Notes under the pieces: generated by a model
The model's input: the letters and a program-made list of their open reading frames with translations, nothing else
What the model was told of the DNA's origin: nothing
The model's database searches: none
Translations under genes and position numbers: made by a program
In this document: one piece after another, positions 1-4,618 of the stretch
Numbering within the stretch: the first letter of the stretch is position 1
Layout of the letters: each line of letters begins with the position of its first letter
Assembly: GCA_020852035.1 (NCBI GenBank)
Contig: JADZBR010000181.1
Span: forward strand, 1-5,902
Reading direction: 5' to 3'
Length of the DNA stretch: 5,902 bases
Source: Caulobacteraceae bacterium
Lineage (GTDB): Bacteria; Pseudomonadota; Alphaproteobacteria; Caulobacterales; Caulobacteraceae

Positions 1-415
1 ACTGCAGCGTGACGGGCTGTCCTGGGGCTTCAACGCCGACTTCCAGGTGGAGAGCTACCTGCGTCACCAAGGGGCCAGCTTCGTCGATCGCTTCGACGCC
101 AACGCCTACCTCTACATCACCCGGGCGCTGGACTATTTCGACCTCGCGGCCAGCCACGGCGGGGTGCTGGCCGAGGCGTTCCGCGGCGCGCGGGACGTGC
201 GCTTCTGCGTGCTCTCCTTCACCTCCGACTGGCTCTACCCGACGCCCGAGAGCCGCGAGATCGTCCGCGCCCTGAACGCGGCCGGCGCCCGCGCCAGCTT
301 CGTCGAGATCGCCACCGACAAGGGGCACGACGCCTTCTTCCTCGAGGAGCCGGTGCTGGACGCGGCCCTGCGCGGCTTCATGGATTCGGCCGCCCAGGCG
401 CGAGGGCTGGCTTGA
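1..415 (+). CDS. metX: Homoserine O-acyltransferase MetX, C-terminal part (5' end outside window)
   Basis: MetX transfers an acyl group (acetyl or succinyl, depending on the subgroup) from the CoA ester to the hydroxyl of homoserine, the activating step of methionine synthesis in the cytoplasm. The frame is open from base 2 to the TGA at 413-415, giving 137 visible residues, so well over half of a typical protein of about 380 residues lies off the left edge. The visible part is the C-terminal half of an alpha/beta-hydrolase. It holds the SDWLYP motif, whose Asp (codon 227-229) is the expected catalytic acid, and a GHDAFF motif whose His (codon 326-328) completes the Ser-Asp-His triad. The nucleophile Ser is not in the window. 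The stop overlaps the metW start, the usual metX-metW arrangement in alphaproteobacteria. Whether it uses acetyl-CoA or succinyl-CoA cannot be told, because the deciding residues are in the missing part. Confidence 0.93.
   Translation, partial: LQRDGLSWGFNADFQVESYLRHQGASFVDRFDANAYLYITRALDYFDLAASHGGVLAEAFRGARDVRFCVLSFTSDWLYPTPESREIVRALNAAGARASFVEIATDKGHDAFFLEEPVLDAALRGFMDSAAQARGLA
402..415 (+). promoter_or_regulatory. Ribosome binding site and stop/start overlap joining metX to metW
   Basis: A GAGGG at 402-406 precedes a TTG start at 412-414 that overlaps the metX TGA at 413-415. The site decides the metW start and suggests that ribosomes ending metX restart on metW, keeping the two proteins in proportion. 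Confidence 0.7.
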
Positions 416-1020
416 CGGCCCTGCGCGAGGATTTCCGCCAGATTCTCTCGCTCGTCTCCCCCGGAGCGCGGGTGCTGGACGTCGGCTGCGGCGAGGGCGC
501 GCTGCTGGAGCTGCTGTCGCGCGAGAAAGAGGTCGACGGCCGCGGTCTGGAGATCAGCCCCGAAGGCGTCGCCGCCTGCCTGGCGCGGGGCCTGGCGGTG
601 GTGCAGGGCGACGCCGACCGCGACCTCGACCATTTCCCGAGCCGGGCCTTCGACTACGCCATCCTCTCCCAGACCCTCCAGGCCACCCGCAACCCGCGTC
701 ACGTCCTCGGCGAACTGCTGCGGATCGCCGACCGGGCGGTGGTCAGCTTCCCCAACTTCGGCCACTGGCGGGTGCGCTGGTCGCTGCTGGCGCGCGGGCG
801 GATGCCGGAGACCCGCTCGCTGCCCGAGCCCTGGTGGTCGACGCCGAACATCCACCTTTGCACCCTGCGCGACTTCCTGGCCCTGGCGCGCGATCTCGAC
901 CTTACGATCGAAGCCTGCGCGGCCTTCGCGGAAGGGCGGCCGGCGCGGCTCATCGATCCCGCCGGGGCGCTGGAGAACTGGCGGGCGGAATCGGCGCTGT
1001 TCCTTCTGAAACGGCGATGA
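412..1020 (+). CDS. metW: Methionine biosynthesis protein MetW
   Basis: MetW is a small class I methyltransferase-fold protein of 202 residues, close to the family's usual 195-210. It is encoded next to metX in many proteobacteria, where it is thought to be needed for, or to support, homoserine acylation; the chemistry is not firmly known. The SAM-binding glycine motif VLDVGCGEG sits at residues 21-29, followed by an acidic strand end (GLEIS), a DYAILSQTLQ motif IV region, and the FPNFGHWRVRW segment typical of MetW. The start is a TTG at 412-414 that shares bases with the metX stop in a TTGA overlap, so translation is probably coupled. A GAGGG (402-406) about 5 nt upstream is a good ribosome binding site, and the N-terminus from this start (a short helix before the SAM motif) matches the family. 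The gene ends only 9 nt before the converging vapC stop. Confidence 0.93.
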   Translation: MTALREDFRQILSLVSPGARVLDVGCGEGALLELLSREKEVDGRGLEISPEGVAACLARGLAVVQGDADRDLDHFPSRAFDYAILSQTLQATRNPRHVLGELLRIADRAVVSFPNFGHWRVRWSLLARGRMPETRSLPEPWWSTPNIHLCTLRDFLALARDLDLTIEACAAFAEGRPARLIDPAGALENWRAESALFLLKRR

Positions 1021-1029
1021 TCCGTCAGT

Positions 1030-1419
1030 TCAGATGACCTCGACCACGACGGAATGACCCGGCGAGGACGCGAGCCGACGATCTCCGGTCAAGAGCGGAA
1101 CGTTCAGGACTTCAGCCAGCGCGACGTAAACTGCGTCATAGGCCGTGAGGTTGTTGCGAAGCTCCCAGACACGGGAGATCAGCATGTCGTGCGGATAGCG
1201 AACGATCGGCAAGGCGCCCAGATCGTCGATAGCCTGCCGCCCGCGTACGGGATCGATCAGGCCGGTCACCGCATGTCGCCGAAGCGCATGAGCCACCTCC
1301 ATGTCGAGCAGGTGCGGCGCATGGAAGGTCAATTCCGGATCCAGCAGAAATCGTTCGACCGTCTTTCCGCGCGGGCTTTGCAGCAGCGCTTCGATGATCG
1401 CCGATGCGTCGACGACCAC
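1030..1419 (-). CDS. vapC: PIN-domain toxin, VapC family ribonuclease
   Basis: This is the toxin of a type II toxin-antitoxin pair: a Mg-dependent endoribonuclease that typically cuts tRNA or rRNA when its antitoxin is lost. The 129-residue length fits VapC. All four acidic PIN-domain residues are in place: D4 in the opening VVDAS motif, E41 in LDMEVAHAL, D95 in TAYDAVYVALAE, and D113 in LLTGDRRL, so the enzyme looks intact. The GTG start (1419-1417) shares one base with the TAG stop of vapB, and no separate ribosome binding site is seen, so expression is probably coupled to the antitoxin. It ends in TGA 9 nt from the end of metW with no terminator between, so the two transcripts may run into each other. 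Hand counts on three 60-nt rows here give 55-62% GC, against 78% in one metW row, which suggests later acquisition. The RNA target cannot be told from sequence. Confidence 0.93.
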   Translation of the reverse strand: MVVDASAIIEALLQSPRGKTVERFLLDPELTFHAPHLLDMEVAHALRRHAVTGLIDPVRGRQAIDDLGALPIVRYPHDMLISRVWELRNNLTAYDAVYVALAEVLNVPLLTGDRRLASSPGHSVVVEVI

Positions 1420-1649
1420 TAAATCGGACCACGCAGTTCGCGGATGATCTCCGCCGCCGAAAGCTGGGGATCAACTGGCGTGCGGCTATGAAGCCGGGCG
1501 CGCAACTCTTCCAAAGTCGGGCGTTCGGCGATTCGCCGGACCTCGCTCAACAGGTAGTCCGACAGTGACATGCCGGCCGCAGCCGCGCGCGCCTTCAGTG
1601 TCCGATGCAGTTCGGACGGCACGTTTCTGATCTGGATCATCACGCCCAT
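1419..1649 (-). CDS. vapB: Ribbon-helix-helix antitoxin of the VapB/FitA type
   Basis: A 76-residue antitoxin that should bind and neutralise the adjacent PIN toxin and repress its own operon. Residues 4-37 form a typical ribbon-helix-helix (Arc/CopG, FitA-like) domain: a short basic strand MIQIRNVP, a first helix SELHRTLKARAAAAG and a second helix MSLSDYLLSEVRR. The remaining half (TLEELRARL, then SAAEIIREL) is the likely toxin-wrapping tail. Two starts are possible. The ATG at 1649-1647 gives MGVMIQIR; an in-frame ATG at 1640-1638 gives MIQIR, which begins right at the DNA-binding strand as many family members do. Neither has a strong ribosome binding site, and a promoter-like sequence places the transcript start almost on the first ATG, so a leaderless message is possible. 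The gene overlaps vapC by one base and lies 43 nt downstream of the P-II gene on the same strand. Confidence 0.88.
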   Translation of the reverse strand: MGVMIQIRNVPSELHRTLKARAAAAGMSLSDYLLSEVRRIAERPTLEELRARLHSRTPVDPQLSAAEIIRELRGPI

Positions 1650-1681
1650 GTTCAGAACATGATCACATGTGCATCACATGT
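1647..1681. promoter_or_regulatory. Candidate VapBC autoregulatory operator: palindrome plus direct repeats
   Basis: CATGTTC-A-GAACATG (1647-1661) is a perfect inverted repeat with 7-base arms around one central base, covering the vapB start codon and the candidate -10. Directly beside it, the 9-base word ATCACATGT occurs twice (1662-1670 and 1673-1681), 11 nt apart, about one helical turn, across the spacer and -35. CATG cores recur at 1647, 1658, 1666 and 1677 (steps 11, 8, 11). Ribbon-helix-helix antitoxins bind short repeated half-sites spaced by about a turn, so this is the expected place and form for a VapB/VapBC operator. Binding itself is inferred. Confidence 0.6.
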
Positions 1682-1684
1682 CAA
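1656..1684 (-). promoter_or_regulatory. Candidate vapBC promoter
   Basis: Read on the - strand, a perfect TTGACA -35 box (1684-1679) is followed after 17 nt by CATGTT (1661-1656), which matches three of six -10 consensus bases. Transcription would begin about 7 nt further on, at or next to the ATG at 1649, predicting a leaderless or nearly leaderless message. The weak -10 lowers confidence, but the position between the P-II stop and vapB is right for an independent promoter. Confidence 0.45.
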
Positions 1685-1692
1685 TGCGCGCG

Positions 1693-2034
1693 CTAGCCGA
1701 TCGCCGCGCCGTCCCGGTCGCCGGTGCGGATGCGCAGGGCCTGCTCCAGGTCGAGCACGAAGACCTTGCCGTCGCCGATCTTGCCGGTGTTGGCGCTCTG
1801 GGTGATGGCCTCGACGATCTTCTCCACCGTGTCGGTGGCCGCGGCGATCTCGATCTTCACCTTGGGCAGCAGCTTCACCTCGTACTCGGCGCCCCGATAG
1901 ACCTCGGTCTTGCCGCGCTGGCGGCCATAGCCGCGCACTTCGGTCACCGTCATGCCCGAGGCGCCGGCCTCGGTCACCGCGTCGAGCACCGCATCGAGGC
2001 GGCTGGGCTTGATGATCGCGATGATCATCTTCAT
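1693..2034 (-). CDS. P-II family nitrogen regulatory protein (GlnB/GlnK-like)
   Basis: A trimeric cytoplasmic signalling protein that binds ATP/ADP and 2-oxoglutarate and reports nitrogen and energy state to partners such as ammonium transporters, GlnE or NtrB. Its 113 residues match the family's usual 112, and the signature residues are at canonical positions: Q39 and K58 for nucleotide/2-oxoglutarate binding, the T-loop YRGAEY with uridylylation site Y51, the TGKIGDGK segment (T83-K90), and R101/R103 near the end. It looks fully functional. It reads IKPSRLD near the N-terminus where classical GlnB/GlnK have IKPFKLD, and neither amtB nor glnA is beside it, so I do not assign GlnB or GlnK. 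The ATG at 2034-2032 has a GGAGA 9 nt upstream. It lies 60 nt downstream of the methyltransferase gene on the same strand and could be cotranscribed with it. Confidence 0.93.
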   Translation of the reverse strand: MKMIIAIIKPSRLDAVLDAVTEAGASGMTVTEVRGYGRQRGKTEVYRGAEYEVKLLPKVKIEIAAATDTVEKIVEAITQSANTGKIGDGKVFVLDLEQALRIRTGDRDGAAIG

Positions 2035-2043
2035 GGCGAGAGG

Positions 2044-2048
2044 TCTCC
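2044..2048 (-). promoter_or_regulatory. Ribosome binding site of the P-II gene
   Basis: GGAGA on the - strand, 9 nt before the ATG at 2034-2032, supports that start. Confidence 0.55.
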
Positions 2049-2094
2049 GCTGGCGTCCGCGAACAGCGCGGGCGCCGCCTTCGAAGCTAGGACG

Positions 2095-2874
2095 TTACTC
2101 GGCGCTCTCCAAGAGCCCGGCCCGGGCGACCGGCTGCGGCGCCTTGGAAACAGGCGCCACGGCGGGGCGCGGGTTCAGCACGCCCGGCGCCAGGCGCACC
2201 CGCGCTCGCACCGGCCTGGGCCTGGGCGCATAGGTCTGTTTCACCGCTTCGACCAGCACGACGCCGGCGAACGGCGGCCACAGCCGCGAGCCCAGCGTCT
2301 CGAACCACTCCGCCCAGCCGGCCAGCCAGGGGATCGGCGGCGCGTAGAGCGCGCGGGTCCAGCCGGTGGGCTCCAGTTCGGCCTCCTGCAGCAGGCCCTC
2401 GATCTGCCGGCGGGAGAAGGGGCGGCCGTGACCGAACGGCGTCGATTCCTGCCCGGCCCAGACGCCGCTGCGCGCCGCCACCGCCACAATGGCGCGGCCG
2501 GACGGGCTCATCACCCGCCAGACCTCGCCCAGCAGAGCCGCCGCGTCCGGCGCCTCCTCCAGGGCGTGGATCGCCAGCACCCGGTCGAACAGGGCGTTGG
2601 CGAAGGGCAGCTTCACCTCGTCCACGAGGCAGGCGGTGTTGCGCATCCCCGGCGGCCAGGGCTCGACCCCCTGCTGGCCCGGCATGGCGGCGATCACCCG
2701 CCGCGCGGCCGGCCGGAAGCCCTCGATGAACGGGGTGGCGTAGCCGAGGCCGAGGATGTCGAGGCCGGCGCCATCGCCCCAGACCTCCTCGATCTTGCGC
2801 GCGATCATCGCCTGGGCGGCGCCCCCCAGGCGGCTCCCGTAGAAATCGCGAAGCTCCAGCACGTCGCGGCGCAT
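2095..2874 (-). CDS. Class I SAM-dependent methyltransferase, substrate unknown
   Basis: A 259-residue protein with a Methyltransf_11-type fold. The SAM-binding strand and glycine loop is LDILGLGYA at residues 38-46. A later LPF..ALFDRVLAIHALEEAPD stretch (89-110) matches the motif that in this family reads LPF..SFD.V...HVLEH, followed by the LLGEVWRVMSPSGRAIV strand. Glycine-loop spacing is somewhat degenerate (GLGYA rather than GxGxG), yet the rest of the core is intact. The last 55 or so residues, from APRPRPVRARVR onward, are rich in Pro, Arg and Ala, look unstructured, and may hold a contact site. The substrate is unknown. This protein type commonly lies divergently beside gloB in alphaproteobacteria, as here, but the link to glyoxalase chemistry is unproven. 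The ATG at 2874-2872 has a GGGAGA ribosome binding site (2884-2879) 4 nt upstream. The longer frame starting near 2926 would run through the intergenic region and is not supported. Confidence 0.87.
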   Translation of the reverse strand: MRRDVLELRDFYGSRLGGAAQAMIARKIEEVWGDGAGLDILGLGYATPFIEGFRPAARRVIAAMPGQQGVEPWPPGMRNTACLVDEVKLPFANALFDRVLAIHALEEAPDAAALLGEVWRVMSPSGRAIVAVAARSGVWAGQESTPFGHGRPFSRRQIEGLLQEAELEPTGWTRALYAPPIPWLAGWAEWFETLGSRLWPPFAGVVLVEAVKQTYAPRPRPVRARVRLAPGVLNPRPAVAPVSKAPQPVARAGLLESAE

Positions 2875-2896
2875 GGTCTCTCCCGCCTAGGGGCCT

Positions 2897-2926
2897 TATG
2901 TAGGGTGCGTCCGTCCCATCCGTCAC
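2897..2926 (-). promoter_or_regulatory. Weak candidate promoter for the methyltransferase/P-II unit
   Basis: On the - strand GTGACGG (2926-2920) resembles the Caulobacter housekeeping -35 (TTGACGS), and CCTACATA (2904-2897) resembles its -10 (GCTANAWC). The gap of 15 nt is one longer than the usual 10-14. It lies in the 66-nt region between the divergent genes. I see no clear counterpart for gloB. Confidence 0.3.
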
Positions 2927-2928
2927 GC

Positions 2929-2934
2929 GGGAGG
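2929..2934 (+). promoter_or_regulatory. Ribosome binding site of gloB
   Basis: GGGAGG lies 6 nt before the ATG at 2941. It fixes the gloB start, although the frame stays open for more than 1.2 kb further upstream. Confidence 0.8.
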
Positions 2935-2940
2935 CCGCCG

Positions 2941-3666
2941 ATGCCGCTCACTGTCCGCCAGTTTCCCTGCCTTTCCGACAACTACGGCTTCCTGATCCGC
3001 GACGAGGCTTCAGGAAAGACCGCCTGCATCGACACTCCCGAGGTGGAGCCTGTCCTGGCCGAGTTGAAGAAAGCCGGCTGGGGTCTCGACTACATCCTCA
3101 ACACCCACTGGCACCCCGACCACGCCGGCGGCAACGCGGCGATCAAGGAAGCCACCGGCGCGACCATCGTCGGCCCGGCCGAAGTACGCCGCATCGCGCC
3201 ACTGGACCGCGAAGTGGGCGGCGGCGACGTCGTCGAGCTGGGCGAGACGAAGCTGCAGGTCATCGACAGCGGCGGCCATACCCTCGGCCACATCGCCTAT
3301 TTCGACCCGGCCAGCCGCATGGCCTTCGTCGGCGACACCCTCTTCGCGCTGGGCTGCGGGCGGCTGTTCGAGGGCACCGCCGAGCAGATGTGGGACAGCC
3401 TCTCGCGCCTGACCGCCCTGCCGGACGACACCCAGGTCTACTGCGCGCACGAATACACCGCCTCGAACGCCCGCTTCGCCCTCTCGGTGGACTCCTCGCC
3501 GGAACTGAAGGCCCGCGCGGAGGACATCTTCGCCGCCCGCGAGCGGGGCGAGCCCACCGTCCCCACCACCATCGGCCTGGAGAAAGCCACCAATCCCTTC
3601 CTGCGCGCCGGCAGCGCCGGCCGCTTCGCCGAGGTCCGCGCGGCGAAGGATGCGTTCAAGGGTTGA
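2941..3666 (+). CDS. gloB: Hydroxyacylglutathione hydrolase (glyoxalase II)
   Basis: GloB hydrolyses S-lactoylglutathione to D-lactate and glutathione, the second step of methylglyoxal detoxification in the cytoplasm. The 241-residue protein is a metallo-beta-lactamase-fold enzyme with every metal ligand visible: the THWHPDH motif (H56, H58, D60, H61), H113 in GGHTLGH, bridging D132 in VGDTLFALGCGR, and H170 in YCAHEYT. The N-terminal FPCLSDNYGFLI and the C-terminal HAGH_C part ending NPFLRA are also typical. The first histidine pair reads HWH where many GloB have HHH; the middle residue is not a ligand. The ATG at 2941 is chosen because of the GGGAGG 6 nt upstream and the family-like N-terminus; the same frame is open far upstream, but that is antisense to the methyltransferase and P-II genes. 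It is divergent from the methyltransferase and convergent with the gene at 3801, with a hairpin-rich repeat between. Confidence 0.96.
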   Translation: MPLTVRQFPCLSDNYGFLIRDEASGKTACIDTPEVEPVLAELKKAGWGLDYILNTHWHPDHAGGNAAIKEATGATIVGPAEVRRIAPLDREVGGGDVVELGETKLQVIDSGGHTLGHIAYFDPASRMAFVGDTLFALGCGRLFEGTAEQMWDSLSRLTALPDDTQVYCAHEYTASNARFALSVDSSPELKARAEDIFAARERGEPTVPTTIGLEKATNPFLRAGSAGRFAEVRAAKDAFKG

Positions 3667-3669
3667 GTT

Positions 3670-3798
3670 CTCCCTCCCCTTCATGGGGAGGGTGGATCGC
3701 CGCGCAGCGGCGAGACGGGTGGGGTTCTTGCGGCGAGTCAGCAGTCCCCCACCCTGACGGCGTTCCGCCGTCTGTCCCTCCCCCCGAGGGGGAGAGAG
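3670..3798. repeat. Compound hairpin repeat (REP/BIME-like) between convergent genes
   Basis: This 130-nt stretch between the gloB stop and the end of the 3801 gene is built of nested inverted repeats. CCCTCCCC/GGGGAGGG (3672-3679 with 3685-3692, loop 5) is followed by CGCCGC/GCGGCG (3698-3703 with 3707-3712, loop 3), then GACGGCG/CGCCGTC (3756-3762 with 3766-3772, loop 3) and CTCCCCC/GGGGGAG (3778-3784 with 3788-3794, loop 3). GGGTGGGG (3717-3724) pairs with CCCCACCC (3747-3754) around a 22-nt core, and the left half as a whole resembles the reverse complement of the right half. Such elements are scattered between genes in Caulobacterales and related genomes. Here it probably ends or protects both convergent transcripts, although no U-tract is present. 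Confidence 0.75.
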
Positions 3799-3800
3799 CC

Positions 3801-4562
3801 CTAATCCGTCAGCGCCAGGATGATGCGCTCCGAGGACGGGCGCCCGGCCCAGCCGTCGGCCGGGGCGATGGTGATGCGCGCCACCCCCTTCTGCACCGTC
3901 GCGGCGGGCTTACGGCCCTGCACCACGGTCACCTTGTTGAGCCTGGCGAGCGCCCGGCGACCGTCAGCGCGATTCGAGAGGCGCACGATGGCCTCGGCGG
4001 CGATGCCGGCCGCATCGGCGACCAGCGAGGAGGAGCCGGGCGTGGCGTCCGCCTCGAAGGGGATCAGCCGCTTGGCGGCTTTGCTGGCCTTGGCGCTGGC
4101 CTGGTAGAGGCGCTGGAAGAGCGCGTTCGGCGAGATGGTCTGGATGCGCAGCGGACTGGTCGAGCCGACCAAGGCCGCGGCCGAGCCGCCGGGCCGGTCG
4201 TGGGTGAACACGGTCAGCCCGCCCAGGCGCGTGGCGCGCAGCACCGGCGATCCGAGGTCGTTCTTGTAGATCACATCGCCCCGCGGGCCGGGATGGGCCT
4301 GCAGCGCCATCACCTCCATCGAGGAGTCGAACTTGAGCAGCGGCTGGCCGTTGGTGCGGTCGAGGATGAAGCCCTCGCCGGTCTCGGTCATGTAGCGCGC
4401 CACCGGCGGGCGCGAAGCCAGCCGGTCCGCCGGTCGCCGCGAGAAGGCTTCCCGCAGACCCGGGTCGGCCGCCGCCGGGAGGGCGTGCGCCAACATCCCG
4501 CCGGCGATGAGCATCGCGGCGAGCGAGACGAAAGATCGAGGCGCCCTTCTGGTGCTCGCCAT
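3801..4562 (-). CDS. Secreted/periplasmic protein of unknown function, DUF4908-like
   Basis: A 253-residue protein with a clear Sec signal peptide: basic start (MASTRRAPR), hydrophobic core about residues 11-28, and a probable signal peptidase I site after A32 (LPAAA|DPG). It lacks the Cys of a lipoprotein and has no other membrane segment, so it should act in the periplasm or outside. The mature part contains YMTETGEGFILDR, a segment around GDVIYKNDLGSPVLRATRLGG (split here by eye into a conserved core about residues 94-115), and TVFTHDRPGGSAAALVG. From memory these match DUF4908, a family I know mainly from Caulobacterales; its role is unknown. The C-terminal half is Ala-rich and likely helical, then strand-like. 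It starts 53 nt after the phaB stop on the same strand, so it may be read from the pha transcript, but its ATG has only a weak GGTGGG about 13 nt upstream. Confidence 0.82.
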   Translation of the reverse strand: MASTRRAPRSFVSLAAMLIAGGMLAHALPAAADPGLREAFSRRPADRLASRPPVARYMTETGEGFILDRTNGQPLLKFDSSMEVMALQAHPGPRGDVIYKNDLGSPVLRATRLGGLTVFTHDRPGGSAAALVGSTSPLRIQTISPNALFQRLYQASAKASKAAKRLIPFEADATPGSSSLVADAAGIAAEAIVRLSNRADGRRALARLNKVTVVQGRKPAATVQKGVARITIAPADGWAGRPSSERIILALTD

Positions 4563-4572
4563 TTGTTACGGG

Positions 4573-4597
4573 ATGCCCACCGACTGGGGCGTTTTTT
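4573..4597 (+). terminator. Terminator-like hairpin and T-run on the strand without a gene
   Basis: On the + strand ATGCCCA (4573-4579) can pair with TGGGgCGT (4585-4592) with one bulged G and one G-T pair, loop CCGAC, followed by six T (4592-4597). It has the form of a weak intrinsic terminator pointing right, in the leader of the - strand gene ending at 3801. No + strand gene is seen before it, so if real it would stop antisense transcription toward phaB; chance is also possible. Confidence 0.3.
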
Positions 4598-4604
4598 CGA
4601 CTGA

Positions 4605-4618
4605 TGACGCCGGCGTCA
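4605..4618. repeat. 14-bp perfect palindrome at the phaB stop codon
   Basis: TGACGCCGGCGTCA is its own reverse complement and includes the phaB TGA (4618-4616). In RNA it would form a short 5-bp stem with a CCGG loop. On the - strand it is followed by an A-run rather than a U-run, so it is not a standard terminator for phaB. It may mildly protect the 3' end or be a protein site; the role is unknown. Confidence 0.5.

Noticed and set aside
1647..1681. CATG-rich repeats as a CRISPR array or transposon end
   Set aside because: The units are 9 nt with 2-nt gaps, far too short for CRISPR, and no transposase or matching end is present; an antitoxin operator explains them better.
2087..2926. 279-codon - strand frame overlapping the methyltransferase in another frame
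   Set aside because: The competing frame (2095-2874) has the SAM motifs and a good ribosome binding site; this one is Arg/Gly/Ala-rich with no motif.
1669..2940. Very long open frame on the + strand running into gloB
   Set aside because: It is antisense to two well-supported genes (P-II and methyltransferase), is Gly/Arg/His-rich like other GC-driven shadow frames, and gloB has its own ribosome binding site and family-like N-terminus at 2941.
3390..4604. 404-codon open frame on the + strand
   Set aside because: It overlaps gloB out of frame, passes through the hairpin repeat and lies antisense to the signal-peptide protein; its composition is low-complexity Arg/Gly/Pro with no recognisable domain.
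4605..4618. Palindrome as a Rho-independent terminator of phaB
   Set aside because: On the phaB strand it is followed by an A-run, not a U-run, and the stem is only about 5 bp.
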